Shown here: piece after piece, positions 16,326 to 25,837 of the stretch
Layout of the letters: each line of letters begins with the position of its first letter
How positions within the stretch are numbered: position 1 is the first letter of the stretch
NCBI RefSeq assembly: GCF_018130385.1
Contig: NZ_JAFCLU010000011.1
Coordinates: forward strand, 1-64,000
Origin: Bradyrhizobium sp. AUGA SZCCT0283
Lineage (GTDB): Bacteria; Pseudomonadota; Alphaproteobacteria; Rhizobiales; Xanthobacteraceae
Direction: 5' to 3'
Length of the DNA stretch: 64,000 nucleotides
Translations under genes and position numbers: made by a program
The notes under the pieces: generated by a model
What the model saw: only the letters and a program-made list of their open reading frames with translations
Databases searched by the model: none
Told to the model about the DNA's origin: nothing

Positions 16326-18443
16326 TTAGACCTCCGCCTTCTCCGCCAATCCCACCGCCCAGAGCGCGAACGCATAGGCAATCGCGACTTCATCGAGCCG
16401 GTTGAACCGCCCCGACGCGCCGCCGTGGCCCGCGCCCATGTTGGTGCGCAGCAGCACCGGGCCGCCGCCACGCATGGTCGCGCGCAGGCGCGCGATCCAT
16501 TTTGCGGGCTCCCAATAGGTAACGCGCGGATCGGTCAGCCCGCCCATCGCCAGGATCGCCGGATACTCCTTGGCGGCAAGGTTGTCGTACGGCGAGTACG
16601 ACAAAATGGTGCGAAAGTCCTTTTCGCTTTCGATCGGGTTGCCCCATTCCGGCCATTCCGGCGGCGTCAGCGGCAGCGTGTCGTCGAGCATCGTATTCAA
16701 GACGTCGACGAACGGCACCTCGGCGACGATGCCCGCGAACAATTCGCCTGATCGGTTGGCGACTGCGCCCATCAGCATGCCGCCGGCGCTGCCGCCGTGG
16801 CCGACGATGCGCTTTGCGCTGGTGTACTTTGCCGCGATCAGCGCGCGCCCGGCCGCGGCGAAATCCTCGAACGTGTTCGTCTTCTTCTCGCGCTTGCCGT
16901 CGAGATACCAGCCCCAGCCTTTATCCGCGCCGCCGCGGATATGCGCGATCGCATAAACAAAACCGCGATCGACCAGCGACAGCCGGTTGGCGGCGAACGA
17001 CGCCGGCATCGCCATGCCGTAGGAGCCGTAGCCGTAGAGCAACAGCGGCGCTTTGCCGTCGCGCACCAGGTCCTTGCGGTGCAGGATCGAGACCGGCACT
17101 GACGCGCCGTCATGCGACGTCGCCATGATGCGCGTGGTAACGTAGTCGGCCGGGTTATGGCCGGACGGAATCTCCTGCCGCTTGCGCAGCACCCGCGCGC
17201 GCGTCGCCATGTCGTAATCATAGACTTCCGCCGGTGTCGTCATCGACGAATAGGAGAACCGCAAATTCGTGGTCTCGAATTCGTAGCCGCCCATGGTGTC
17301 GAGCGAGTAGGCGGCTTCGTCGAAGGCGATGGCGTGCTCTTCGCCCGTCTTGAGGTCACGGATGATGATCGCAGGCAGCGCGTTGGCGCGCTCCAGCCGC
17401 ACCATATGGCCAGCATAGAGTTCGACGTCCAACACATAGACGCCCTCGCGATATGGAATCAGATCGCGCCAGTTGGCGCGTTCGGGCGCGGCGAGGGGGG
17501 CGGTGACGACCTTGAAGTCGATCGCGTCGTCGGCGTTGGTGAGAATGAACAGTTGATCGCCGCGGTCGGCGATCGAATATTGCACGCCTTCCTCGCGCGC
17601 CGCGACCAGCCGCGGCGGCGCCTCGGGATGTTCGAGGTCGATCAGCCGTTGCTCCGAGGTCTCATGGTCGCCGCCGGCGATGACGCAGAAGCGGCCGGAG
17701 GAACTCTCATGCAAATGGGTGAACCAGCCGGAATCCTGTTCCTCGTAGACCAGCGTGTCGTCTGCCTGTTGGGTACCGAGCTTATGGCGCCAGACCTGCA
17801 TCGGGCGATGGTTGTCGTCGAGCTTGACGTAGAAGAAGCTGTTGCAGTCTTTACTCCAGACGATGCCGCCATCGGTCTCTTCGACGAGATCGTCGCGATC
17901 CGTCCCGGTGTTCCAGTCGCGCACGCGGATCGAGAAATATTCGGAGCCCTTGGTGTCGGCGCTCCACGCCTGCAATTCATGGTCAGGCGAATGCCGCGCG
18001 CTGCCGAACTTGAAATATTCATGGTTCGCGGCCAGCGCGTCGCCGTCGAGCACGATTCTTATGTCGCCGCCATCGCGCGGCGTGCGGCCGAACATTTCAT
18101 GCTGCCCGCCCTCGCGGAATTTCCGCAAATAGGCAAACGGACCGTCCGGCGCGGGGACGCTGGAATCGTCTTCCTTGATCCGCCCGCGCATTTCCGCAAC
18201 CAGCTTTTTCTGCAAGGGCGCGGTGTGGCCGAGCAGGCTTTCGGTGTAGTCGTTCTCCGCTTCCAGATATTTCCGGATATCCGGGTCCAGGATCGAGGGA
18301 TCGCGCAGCACCTCCTGCCATCTGGCGTCTTTCAGCCACGCGTAATCGTCCGTCACCGTGATGCCGTGCGTGGTGAAGGAATGCGGACGGCGCGGCGCCG
18401 ATGGGGCGGGCAGAGAAGTCTTCCTGGCTAAGGGTTCAGTCAC
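16326..18443 (-). CDS. ptrB: S9 family serine peptidase, oligopeptidase B type
   Basis: A 705-residue cytosolic peptidase with no signal peptide. The N-terminal part up to about 410 is a seven-bladed propeller; the C-terminal part is the alpha/beta-hydrolase. The catalytic Ser is in GHGGSAGGMLMGAV, the Asp is expected after GLTDPRVTYWEPAKW and the His is in NMGAGHGGASGRF. VYAIAHIRGGADKGWGWYLDG is the usual family wording. Oligopeptidase B cuts short peptides after Arg or Lys. The start is GTG 18443, with GAGG six bases upstream. It stands alone, convergent with the sugar-acid operon. Confidence 0.9.
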   Translation of the reverse strand: MTEPLARKTSLPAPSAPRRPHSFTTHGITVTDDYAWLKDARWQEVLRDPSILDPDIRKYLEAENDYTESLLGHTAPLQKKLVAEMRGRIKEDDSSVPAPDGPFAYLRKFREGGQHEMFGRTPRDGGDIRIVLDGDALAANHEYFKFGSARHSPDHELQAWSADTKGSEYFSIRVRDWNTGTDRDDLVEETDGGIVWSKDCNSFFYVKLDDNHRPMQVWRHKLGTQQADDTLVYEEQDSGWFTHLHESSSGRFCVIAGGDHETSEQRLIDLEHPEAPPRLVAAREEGVQYSIADRGDQLFILTNADDAIDFKVVTAPLAAPERANWRDLIPYREGVYVLDVELYAGHMVRLERANALPAIIIRDLKTGEEHAIAFDEAAYSLDTMGGYEFETTNLRFSYSSMTTPAEVYDYDMATRARVLRKRQEIPSGHNPADYVTTRIMATSHDGASVPVSILHRKDLVRDGKAPLLLYGYGSYGMAMPASFAANRLSLVDRGFVYAIAHIRGGADKGWGWYLDGKREKKTNTFEDFAAAGRALIAAKYTSAKRIVGHGGSAGGMLMGAVANRSGELFAGIVAEVPFVDVLNTMLDDTLPLTPPEWPEWGNPIESEKDFRTILSYSPYDNLAAKEYPAILAMGGLTDPRVTYWEPAKWIARLRATMRGGGPVLLRTNMGAGHGGASGRFNRLDEVAIAYAFALWAVGLAEKAEV

Positions 18444-18520
18444 TCAATCCTCGTTCAGTTCCTGGGCGAGATGGCCGCGGGTCGATTCCGCGGGTCGATT
18501 CAATGTACGGGCTTGCACCA

Positions 18521-18547
18521 CCTCTCCCCGTGAAGGACGGGGAGAGG
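18521..18547. repeat. Dispersed CCTCTCCCCG hairpin
   Basis: CCTCTCCCCGT and ACGGGGAGAGG make a perfect 11-bp stem with a GAAGG loop in the gap before the acyltransferase gene. A longer relative stands at 28061-28089. Nothing else is visible in the 213-bp gap apart from weak promoter-like sequence. Confidence 0.75.
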
Positions 18548-18656
18548 GAGAGGAGCCCCCTCTATATCGGTTCGAATGCGCCGATTGCCAGATCGGCGCG
18601 GGTTGTGACATCTGCATTGTATGGTTAGGCTTTTCGGCACCACCGGGAAAGGCCTG

Positions 18657-20093
18657 ATGCTCTTCAACTCGCATTCCCTTATCTTCCTGTTCCTGCCGGT
18701 CGTCCTGCTCGGCTATTTCGCGCTCGGCCGCCGCAGCAATCTGGCCCCGGTGGTCTGGCTGGCGCTGGCCTCGCTGGTGTTTTATGCCTTCGGCGGTTGG
18801 CAGTTCGTCCCGCTGCTGCTTGTTTCGATCGCCTTCAATTACGGCGTCGGCTATCTCCTGATCTCGCGCAAGCTCGGCCCCGGTGTACGGTTTGCCGCGC
18901 TCGCCATCGGTGTCGCCGGCGATCTCGTGGTGCTCGGCATCTTCAAATATGCGGGATTTTTCGCCGCCAATCTCAACGCGCTGTTTTCTACCGGCTTCGT
19001 CGTCAACATCGTGCTGCCGGTCGGCATCTCCTTCTACACCTTCACCCAGATCGCGTTTCTGGTCGATGCCTATCGGGGGAACGTCGCGCGCTACGCGCTG
19101 CCGCATTACGCGCTGTTCGTTGCATACTTCCCGCATCTGATCGCGGGGCCGATCCTGCACCACCGGGATATGATCCCGCAGTTCGAGCGCGCGGAAACAA
19201 AACGCCCCGATCCGCATCTGATCCTGTGCGGCCTCATCATCTTCGCGATCGGCCTGTTCAAGAAGACCTGCCTGGCCGACGGCATTCAGCCGCTGGTGTC
19301 ACAGGCGTTCGGTCCCAATGCGCCGACCTTCGATCAAGCCTGGATCGGCGTCTTGGCTTACACGTTCCAGCTCTATTTCGATTTCTCCGGCTATTCCGAC
19401 ATGGCGATCGGCCTATCGCTGATGTTCGGCATCTTCCTGCCGCTGAATTTCAACTCGCCCTACAAGGCTGTCTCGATCATCGACTTCTGGCGGCGCTGGC
19501 ACATGACGCTGTCGCAGTTCCTGCGCGACTATCTCTACATCCCGCTCGGCGGCAACCGCCATGGCCGCGTCCTGCGCTATGTCAATCTCATGATCACCAT
19601 GCTGCTCGGCGGCCTCTGGCATGGCGCGGCCTGGACCTTCGTGGCCTGGGGCGCGCTGCACGGCGTCTATCTCTGCATCAATCACGCATGGACCAACTAC
19701 GGGCCCAAGGCGCCGCCGCGTTTCGCCCTTCTTGCCGATATCGCGGGAGCGGCCCTGACATTTTTGGCCGTCGTCATCGCCTGGGTCTTCTTCCGCGCCC
19801 CGGACATCGCGACTGCGCTCGCGGTGCTGTCGAAAATGGCCGATCCCTCCAATATCGCCTTTGGCCGCGTTGAAATCGTTTATGCGCTGTTCGTCGCAAT
19901 CTACGCCGCGCTGGCCTGGTTCGCGCCGAATACGCAGGAGATCATGGGCTACGACCACAAGAACCGGGTCGTCGGCGAAGGGCTTCGCGCGCAGCGGATG
20001 CGCCCGCTGTTTCTCTATGCCACCGCGGCTGTGCTGGCGTTCGGGATTCTTGGAATTCAGCAGCACAGCGAATTCATCTATTTCAGGTTCTGA
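18657..20093 (+). CDS. MBOAT-family O-acyltransferase, AlgI-like
   Basis: A 478-residue membrane protein with about ten to twelve helices. Hallmarks of AlgI/DltB-type acyltransferases are visible: MLFNSHSLIFLFLPVVLLGYF at the start, LYFDFSGYSDMAIG, NFNSPYKAVSIIDFWRRWHMTLSQFLRDYLYIPLGG (in part) and the catalytic His in GGLWHGAAW. Such proteins move acetyl groups across the membrane onto a surface polysaccharide. The next gene overlaps by one base and encodes a periplasmic-type partner, as in AlgI-AlgJ or DltB-DltD pairs. No polysaccharide synthase is in the window, so the acceptor is unknown. Confidence 0.92.
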   Translation: MLFNSHSLIFLFLPVVLLGYFALGRRSNLAPVVWLALASLVFYAFGGWQFVPLLLVSIAFNYGVGYLLISRKLGPGVRFAALAIGVAGDLVVLGIFKYAGFFAANLNALFSTGFVVNIVLPVGISFYTFTQIAFLVDAYRGNVARYALPHYALFVAYFPHLIAGPILHHRDMIPQFERAETKRPDPHLILCGLIIFAIGLFKKTCLADGIQPLVSQAFGPNAPTFDQAWIGVLAYTFQLYFDFSGYSDMAIGLSLMFGIFLPLNFNSPYKAVSIIDFWRRWHMTLSQFLRDYLYIPLGGNRHGRVLRYVNLMITMLLGGLWHGAAWTFVAWGALHGVYLCINHAWTNYGPKAPPRFALLADIAGAALTFLAVVIAWVFFRAPDIATALAVLSKMADPSNIAFGRVEIVYALFVAIYAALAWFAPNTQEIMGYDHKNRVVGEGLRAQRMRPLFLYATAAVLAFGILGIQQHSEFIYFRF

Positions 20094-21199
20094 TGAGCGT
20101 ATCGGCAAAAAACTTGAGGCGGTTTCTGTGCGCGACGGCGACCATCATCCTGATGGTGGCAGCGCTGAACTTCGTCGTCGATCCCCTGCAGCTGTTCCGG
20201 CCCGCGCGGTGGTTTCCGGCGATGTATTCGGTCGACAGCCGCATGCAGGATGCCGGCCTGATCCGCAGCCAACAATTCGATACCGTCTTAATGGGCACCT
20301 CGCTCGCGATTCACTTCCGCCAGAGCGATATCGACAGGGCGCTGGGCGTCCGCTCGCTGAAGCTCGCGATGACCGGTTCGAATTCCCGCGAGCAAGGTTT
20401 TGTGCTGGCGGCCGCGATGGAGCGCCGCCCGAAGCGGGTCGTCTGGCAGATGGACGACTGGATCTTTCGCGACGCGCCGAAGATCGATTTCGACGTCCAC
20501 ATTCCGGCCGATCTCTACCGCCGCAACGCCAAGGGCGTCGCCGGCTATCTGTTCAGTGGCGCGATGGCGCGCGAGTCGCTGTGGATTCTGGCGCGCGCGA
20601 TCCCGCTGTCCGAACCGATCGTCGCGCGGTTGACCAACGGTGTCATGTTCAAATTTTCGATTTCGGGGATCGACGACATCAATGCCCTGCGCCCTGATTT
20701 CGACGTGGCGGGGTTCTACAATGCGAAAAGTGCCGCCGCGGCCTTCAGGCGTCTCACCGATCCTGCGCGCAGCGGTTCCATCGCGGAAGGCTACATCTAC
20801 GACGCGATGGTCCGGAATTTCGAGCGCGATGCGGTCGCGTTGATCGAAAACAACCCGCACGTCACCTTCGATATCTACTTCGCGCCCTATTCGATCCTGC
20901 ATTTCGTGGCGATGCGCAACGCCTCGCCGGCGACGCTTACGATCGCCTACGACTTCACGGCCTACGCCTTCCCGCGATTGCTGCAGTTCCCCAATGTGCG
21001 ACTGCATGATTTCCGCGACGTGAAGGAGATCACCCACGACCTCGGCAATTACGGCGACGTGATCCACCACTCGCCGGCGATCGATCTGACGATTTTGGCG
21101 TGGCTGGCGGAACGGAAATACGTCGTTGACCGCACGAAGCCGCTGGCCTCGCTGGATCGACTAAAGGCGCAGGTCGAAGCGTATAAGCTGGAGCGTTAG
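20093..21199 (+). CDS. Membrane-anchored SGNH-like partner of the MBOAT acyltransferase
   Basis: A 368-residue protein with one N-terminal membrane helix (about 10-30), otherwise facing outward. DTVLMGTSLAIHFRQSD resembles block I of SGNH hydrolases (G-T-S, where Ser would be the nucleophile), and YGDVIHHSPAID near the end could hold the Asp-His pair. Start and stop overlap as TGATG with the MBOAT gene. I infer that it completes O-acylation of a polysaccharide, like AlgJ/AlgX or DltD. Family membership is based on these motifs only. Confidence 0.72.
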   Translation: MSVSAKNLRRFLCATATIILMVAALNFVVDPLQLFRPARWFPAMYSVDSRMQDAGLIRSQQFDTVLMGTSLAIHFRQSDIDRALGVRSLKLAMTGSNSREQGFVLAAAMERRPKRVVWQMDDWIFRDAPKIDFDVHIPADLYRRNAKGVAGYLFSGAMARESLWILARAIPLSEPIVARLTNGVMFKFSISGIDDINALRPDFDVAGFYNAKSAAAAFRRLTDPARSGSIAEGYIYDAMVRNFERDAVALIENNPHVTFDIYFAPYSILHFVAMRNASPATLTIAYDFTAYAFPRLLQFPNVRLHDFRDVKEITHDLGNYGDVIHHSPAIDLTILAWLAERKYVVDRTKPLASLDRLKAQVEAYKLER

Positions 21200-21208
21200 C
21201 TAACCGTC

Positions 21209-21377
21209 GTCGTCCCTGCGAACGCAGGGATCCATACGCCGCGGCCGGTGTAATGGGCAGGAGCGGTGCCGGCTCTGCTTCCGCAATTCACAGCAGTAGT
21301 CTGCTAACGCAGAGCGTCCACGACCGCGCTTCATTGAGGGGTCACGCGGTATGGGTCCCTGCGTTCGCAGGGACGAC
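21209..21377. repeat. Palindrome-ended element, long form, copy A
   Basis: This 169-bp element opens with the palindrome GTCCCTGCG-AA-CGCAGGGA and closes with GTCCCTGCG-TT-CGCAGGGAC, each preceded or followed by GTC/GAC, so the two ends are inverted copies of one another. The interior (ACGCCGCGGCCGGTGT ... GCAGAGCGTC ... GTCACGCGGTATGG) matches copies B (25645) and C (32119, reversed). It fills almost the whole gap between the SGNH-like gene and the ABC permease, which converge here. Confidence 0.9.
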
Positions 21378-21395
21378 ATATCGATAGAGCCAGTC

Positions 21396-23111
21396 CTAAC
21401 TATTCCGCAGCCTCGCCGCGGCGCCGCCGCCGAATACCGGGATCCGGTTCACCGCGAGCACCACGGCAAAGGTGATCACCAGCATCGCGATGCCGAGCAC
21501 CGAAATCGCGGCGAGGTCGCCGCTTTCGTTGAGGTCGTAGATCAGGACCGACAGCACCTTGGTCTGCGAGGTGAACAGCACGATCGCCGCGGACAGTTCG
21601 CGCATCACGCCGATGAAGATGAAGCACCAGGTCGCGATCACGCCGGTGCGCAGCAAGGGCGCGGTGATCTGGCGCAGCGATTGCAGCCGCGTCGCGCCGA
21701 GGATGCGGCTGGCATCTTCCAGCTCGGGGTGAATGGTCGCAAACGCCGCCTGCAATTGCTGATAGGCCGACGGCAAATTGATGGTGAGGAACGCCAGCAG
21801 CAGGATCCACAGCGTGCCGTAGAGCACGAAGGGCGGCCGCGTGTAGCTCAGGAACAGCCCGACGCCGAGCACGATGCCGGGTACCGCCACCGGCGCGGTG
21901 GCGAGAAAGCCGAGTATGCGGTGGCTCGCGATTACGCGCCGCGTCGTGACATAGGCGACGACCAGCGCGAGGATGGTGCCGATGGTCGCCGTCGAGGCGC
22001 CCAGGATCACCGTGTTCTTCAGCGCGAGCTGGGTCGACGACAACTCGGTGAACACGAAAACGATGTTGTGCAGGGTCGCCGTCGACGGCGTCACCAGCGT
22101 GGTCGCGTTCGGCGAGAACGCCGCATTGAGCAGCGCGAAATAGGGCAGGAACACCGGATTGAGCAGCACGACGAGGCAGAACGCCAGCGCCGCCCAGCGC
22201 CATCCCTTCATCTCGACCTGACGCGGCGCGCCGTATTTGCCGCCGACCACCGAGAAGCCGCGGCGGCCGAGCAGGAATTTTTGGCCCTGCAACAGCAATA
22301 TTGTCAGCAACAGCAGCGGCACGGCGGCGGCTGCGGCCAATTCCAGTTTTGGCGGATACTGGAACAGGCTCCAGATTTTCGTCGTCATGGTGTGGAAGCC
22401 GGCCGGCAGCGCCAGGATCGCGGGCGATCCGAACAGCGTCATGGCCTGCAGGAACGCAATCAATGCGCCGGCGACCAATGCCGGGAGCGCGAGCGGTATC
22501 GTGACGCGCCGCGCCGTGGTCCAGGCCTTGCCGCCGAGAATGGCGGACGCGTCTTCCAGCTCGCCCGGCATGTTGTCGAGCGCGTTGGCGACCAGCACGA
22601 AGACGAACGGAAAAGTGTAGCAGGAGATCACGAAGATCAGCCCGGTCAGCGAATAGATGTCGAACAGGGGATCTTCGGCGCCGGTGAGATAGCGGTAAAG
22701 CTGGTTCAACAGGCCGCTATTGGGCGCCGCCAGCAATTCCCAGGCGACCGCGCCGAGAAACGGCGGTGTCACGAACGAAGCCGTCACCAGCGCGCGGATG
22801 GTCTGCCGCCCCGGCATGTCGGTGCGCGACACCAGCCAGCCGATCGGAGCGGCGACAAGGCAGCAGATCACCGCCGAGGTGGTGGCGATGATCGCGGTCG
22901 TCAGCAGCGGATCGAGAAAGGCGGGGTCGGTGAACAGCGTGACGAAATTCTGCAGCGTCGGATGCCGTGCCTTGTCCGTGAACGCGAACACCGCCAGCCA
23001 CGACATCGGCAGCACGATCAGCACGATCATGAAGGCGGCGAACAGCCACAGGATGGGGCGGGTCCAGTCGATGCGGGATTTTGGCGTGTCGGTGGCGGTG
23101 ATGGTGGTCAT
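21396..23111 (-). CDS. ABC transporter permease with two fused membrane domains (Fe(III)/2-AEP type)
   Basis: A 571-residue protein with about twelve helices and two BPD_transp_1 domains (about 60-270 and 340-560). Each has an EAA loop: LEDASAILGGKAWTTARRVTIPLALPA and LEDASRILGATRLQSLRQITAPLL. Fused permeases of this size belong to the FbpB/AfuB iron and putative 2-aminoethylphosphonate importers. It is the last gene of a three-gene transporter operon on this strand, 157 bases after the binding protein gene; a REP-like element lies in that gap. Confidence 0.9.
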   Translation of the reverse strand: MTTITATDTPKSRIDWTRPILWLFAAFMIVLIVLPMSWLAVFAFTDKARHPTLQNFVTLFTDPAFLDPLLTTAIIATTSAVICCLVAAPIGWLVSRTDMPGRQTIRALVTASFVTPPFLGAVAWELLAAPNSGLLNQLYRYLTGAEDPLFDIYSLTGLIFVISCYTFPFVFVLVANALDNMPGELEDASAILGGKAWTTARRVTIPLALPALVAGALIAFLQAMTLFGSPAILALPAGFHTMTTKIWSLFQYPPKLELAAAAAVPLLLLTILLLQGQKFLLGRRGFSVVGGKYGAPRQVEMKGWRWAALAFCLVVLLNPVFLPYFALLNAAFSPNATTLVTPSTATLHNIVFVFTELSSTQLALKNTVILGASTATIGTILALVVAYVTTRRVIASHRILGFLATAPVAVPGIVLGVGLFLSYTRPPFVLYGTLWILLLAFLTINLPSAYQQLQAAFATIHPELEDASRILGATRLQSLRQITAPLLRTGVIATWCFIFIGVMRELSAAIVLFTSQTKVLSVLIYDLNESGDLAAISVLGIAMLVITFAVVLAVNRIPVFGGGAAARLRNS

Positions 23112-23127
23112 GCGAAAACTTTCTCAC

Positions 23128-23246
23128 CGTCATTCCGGGGCATCGCGCAGCGATGAGCTTTGATGTGCAATTGCACATCAGGGAATCCATTTCTCCGGCT
23201 GGCATGGATTCCGGGTTCGCGACTTCGTCGCGCCCCGGAATGACGG
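23128..23246. repeat. REP-like palindromic element, copy 2
   Basis: It starts CGTCATTCCGGGGC and ends CGCCCCGGAATGACGG. An inner hairpin TGATGTGCAATTGCACATCA and the pair GGAATCCATTTCTCC / GGCATGGATTCCGGG are included. It occupies the gap between the binding-protein and permease genes of one operon, where it may set unequal mRNA levels for the two. Confidence 0.85.
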
Positions 23247-23268
23247 CAAAGGCTGGGGCTGCCCATCC

Positions 23269-24336
23269 TCAAACCCTGAACAGCCGCGCATAGCGCGTCT
23301 TGATCTCTTCGGTCATCTTTTCGACGCCTTCGGCATCTTCCTTCATCAGCTTGATGTCCGAAATCTTCCGCCGTCCCGGCTTCGATTGCACCTGCGCGTG
23401 AACCGAATACTGCGCGGTGAAGTCGATGAAGAATTGCTGGGTCTGACGCGTATGCAGCCAGGCCTGGAACAGTTTTGCGGCGTTGGGGTGCTGCGCGGTC
23501 TTGAAGATGCCGGTCGGCCCCGAAATCGTCGGCGTACCCTCGACAGGGTAGACCGGCTCGACCGGCTGGCCGGCTTCCTTCAAGAGCACGATGCCGTATT
23601 CGTTGCCGTCGGCCATAACGGCGCGCTCACCGAGCGACAGCTTCTTTGGCGGATCGGTTGACGACTGCACCTGCATCACGCGCTGCTTTGAAAGTTTCTC
23701 CATGTATTCCCAGCCGAGCTCGCGCACCATCTGGAACGTCGCGGTCATGATGGTGCCGCTATAGGCGGGGTGTCCCTTGACCATCTTGCCCGCCCATTTG
23801 GGATCGAGCAGGTCGGCAAAGCTCTTCGGCGCATCCTCCGGCTTGACGAGGTTGGTGTTGTAGGCGATCGACGACAGCCAGACGCGCGAGGTCACGAACA
23901 TGCCGTCGGGGTCGCGATAGCTTTCGGGGAAATGCTTGGCGACGTCCTCGGGGACAAACGGCATCAGCCAGCCGTTCTTCTTCCAGACGATGAAGTGCGA
24001 GGCGTCGGAGGAGTTGACGATATCGGCGGCGCGAATGTTGCTCGCAAATTCCTGGTCGATCCGCTGGAACAATCGCTCCGAACCGGAGCGTTCGATCTGC
24101 ACGGTGACGCCGGGATAGGCGGTCTCGAACGCCTTGCCGAGTTTTTCGCCGACCGGCAGGTCCATCGACGAATACAGGATCAGTTTGCCTTCCTTCTTCG
24201 CCGCCTCGACCAGTGCCGGCGTGATCGCGACCGGCTCCGGCGCCTGGGCGCGAACGGGGGAGGCGAATAGGGCGCCAGTGGCAAGCGTGGCCGCGCCTTG
24301 CAGGATGTCGCGTCTCGAAAGTCTTCGTCTCTCCAT
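23269..24336 (-). CDS. ABC transporter substrate-binding protein (Fe(III)/2-AEP type), Tat signal
   Basis: A 355-residue exported protein. The N-terminus has SRRDILQGAATL followed by an Ala-rich core ending PVRAQ, a twin-arginine signal. The mature part is an extracellular solute-binding family 1 protein, with KKEGKLILYSSMDLPVGEKL at the start and the hinge segment TSRVWLSSIAYNTNLVKPEDAPKSF. The iron-binding double tyrosine of FbpA is not obvious, so ferric iron is not certain; phosphonates or organic acids remain possible. ATG 24336 follows a strong AGGAGG. It lies between the ATPase and permease genes. Confidence 0.88.
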   Translation of the reverse strand: MERRRLSRRDILQGAATLATGALFASPVRAQAPEPVAITPALVEAAKKEGKLILYSSMDLPVGEKLGKAFETAYPGVTVQIERSGSERLFQRIDQEFASNIRAADIVNSSDASHFIVWKKNGWLMPFVPEDVAKHFPESYRDPDGMFVTSRVWLSSIAYNTNLVKPEDAPKSFADLLDPKWAGKMVKGHPAYSGTIMTATFQMVRELGWEYMEKLSKQRVMQVQSSTDPPKKLSLGERAVMADGNEYGIVLLKEAGQPVEPVYPVEGTPTISGPTGIFKTAQHPNAAKLFQAWLHTRQTQQFFIDFTAQYSVHAQVQSKPGRRKISDIKLMKEDAEGVEKMTEEIKTRYARLFRV

Positions 24337-24360
24337 CGCGTCCTCCTGTGCTTTTCTTCT

Positions 24361-25422
24361 TTAACGGCTCAGCGCCCGGCAGCGCTCGGGCGGCAGCGTC
24401 AGCCAGACCTCGCCGCCCTTTTGCACGCTGGTTTCGGTCGGCGTGGTGGCGCGCAAACTGGTGCCGTCGGCCACCTCGACCATGTAGTCGCGCGCGGCGC
24501 CGAGATAGACCTGCCGCGTCACGATGGCCTTGATTGCGTTCCCGGGCGAAGCCGGCGGCTGCGTCGAAAGCCCGATATCATGCTGGCGGATCGCGACCAC
24601 GGCGTCCTGGCCCGATGTGAGCGGCGCGCCGACCACCTTCAACGTCGCGCCGGCAAAGGCGACATGGCTGACATCAAGCGCGGTGCCCTTGATGACGTTG
24701 CTGGCGCCGATGAAGCGCGCGACGAATTCGGACTCGGGGCGGGCATAGATGTCCTCGGGCGTGCCGAGCTGGTCGATCCGCCCGCTATTCATGACCGCGA
24801 TCAGGTCCGCCGTGGTCATGGCCTCGGATTGGTCGTGGGTGACATAGACGGTGGTGTAGCGATATTCGTCATGCAGCCTTCGGATTTCGAACCGCATCTC
24901 CTCGCGCAGATTCGCATCGAGGTTGGAGAGCGGCTCGTCGAGCAGCAGCGTTTCCGGTTCGACGATCAGCGCGCGCGCCAGCGCCACCCGCTGCTGCTGC
25001 CCGCCGGAGAGTTCGCCGGGATAGCGCTGCGCCAGCGCCTCGAGCTTGGTGGTGGCGAGAATGGCGGCCAGTTTCCTCGCGATGGTGTCGCGGTCGAGTT
25101 TGCGCAGACGCAGGCCGTAGACGATATTTTCCGTCACCGTCATGTGGGGCCACAGCGCGTAGCTCTGGAAGATCATCGACATGCTGCGCTGCTCGGGCGG
25201 CAGCGTGCGGGCCTTCGACGACACCAGCCGGTCGCCGACATGGATCTCGCCGTCGGAAGGTTCGAGGAAGCCTGCGATCAGCCGCAGTGTCGTGGTCTTG
25301 CCGCAGCCGGACGGGCCGAGCAGGCAGACCAGTTGTCCATGATCGATTTTCAATGAGACGTTATCGACCACCGCAAGCGAGCCAAATCGCTTGGTCAGGC
25401 CGCGCAAATCCACCGACGCCAA
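24361..25422 (-). CDS. ABC transporter ATP-binding protein (Fe(III)/2-AEP/spermidine type)
   Basis: An ATPase of about 353 residues. Walker A is LLGPSGCGKTTTLRL, the Q-loop is MIFQSYALWPHMTV, the signature is LSGGQQQRVALARAL and Walker B is TLLLDEPLSNLD; a TOBE domain fills the C-terminal third. The frame is open to about 25548, but those residues are unlike the family. TTG 25422, or GTG 25431 or 25437, fits the usual start just before VDLRGLTKRFG; a GGGAG lies upstream. Start choice is therefore uncertain by up to five codons. First gene of the transporter operon. Confidence 0.88.
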   Translation of the reverse strand: MASVDLRGLTKRFGSLAVVDNVSLKIDHGQLVCLLGPSGCGKTTTLRLIAGFLEPSDGEIHVGDRLVSSKARTLPPEQRSMSMIFQSYALWPHMTVTENIVYGLRLRKLDRDTIARKLAAILATTKLEALAQRYPGELSGGQQQRVALARALIVEPETLLLDEPLSNLDANLREEMRFEIRRLHDEYRYTTVYVTHDQSEAMTTADLIAVMNSGRIDQLGTPEDIYARPESEFVARFIGASNVIKGTALDVSHVAFAGATLKVVGAPLTSGQDAVVAIRQHDIGLSTQPPASPGNAIKAIVTRQVYLGAARDYMVEVADGTSLRATTPTETSVQKGGEVWLTLPPERCRALSR

Positions 25423-25593
25423 TCGCCTCACTCCCACTCTTGTTCGTGCACGGATCAGCGCCCGGCTTGGTATGCCAGTATACGGACAAAAACGGGTTGG
25501 GAAAGGGAGTTGAGTTAGAAACGATGTGGTCCGCGCGCTGATGCGCAATGGCGCCGGCGCAGGATTTCACATTGTGAGAGACGCAGGCCGTAG

Positions 25594-25620
25594 GATGGGT
25601 GGAGCGAAGCGATACCCATC
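25594..25620. repeat. Short dispersed repeat with GATGGGT ends
   Basis: GATGGGT at 25594 and ACCCATC ending at 25620 flank GGAGCGAAGCGAT. Short hairpins of this wording are scattered through Bradyrhizobium-type genomes (recollection). It lies directly next to element B. Confidence 0.6.
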
Positions 25621-25644
25621 AGCTCCGCTAAGCCATCGGTCGGC

Positions 25645-25813
25645 GCCGTCCCTGCGAACGCAGGGACCCATACGCCGCGGCCGATGTGAAGGGCAAGCGG
25701 GGAGACGGTTCCGATTCAGCAATCCGCAGCGGGTGTTGGAAAACGCAGAGCGGTAGCCACGTCGCTTCATCGATAGATCACGCGGTATGGGTCCCTGCGT
25801 TCGCAGGGACGAC
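25645..25813. repeat. Palindrome-ended element, long form, copy B
   Basis: It is exactly 169 bp, like copy A, and in the same orientation. The first three bases of the left end differ (GCC instead of GTC). The interior keeps ACGCCGCGGCCG, AACGCAGAGCG and GATAGATCACGCGGTATGG. The right end lies 25 bases from the aminotransferase stop codon. Confidence 0.9.
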
Positions 25814-25837
25814 AAGTTAGGCTCGCGATAGGCATGC

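Larger units (their letters stand above)
25423..25837. other. 415-bp gap made mostly of two dispersed repeats
   Basis: This gap between the ABC ATPase gene and the aminotransferase gene has no credible gene. It holds a short GATGGGT ... ACCCATC repeat at 25594-25620 and element B at 25645-25813. The 170 bases next to the ATPase start must contain the transporter promoter, but no clear -35/-10 pair stands out. Confidence 0.7.

Noticed and set aside
21351..23156. A 601-codon forward frame opposite the fused ABC permease
   Set aside because: It starts inside element A (reading MGPCVRRDD) and is composed of Arg/Gln/His-rich shadow sequence; the reverse-strand permease is certain.
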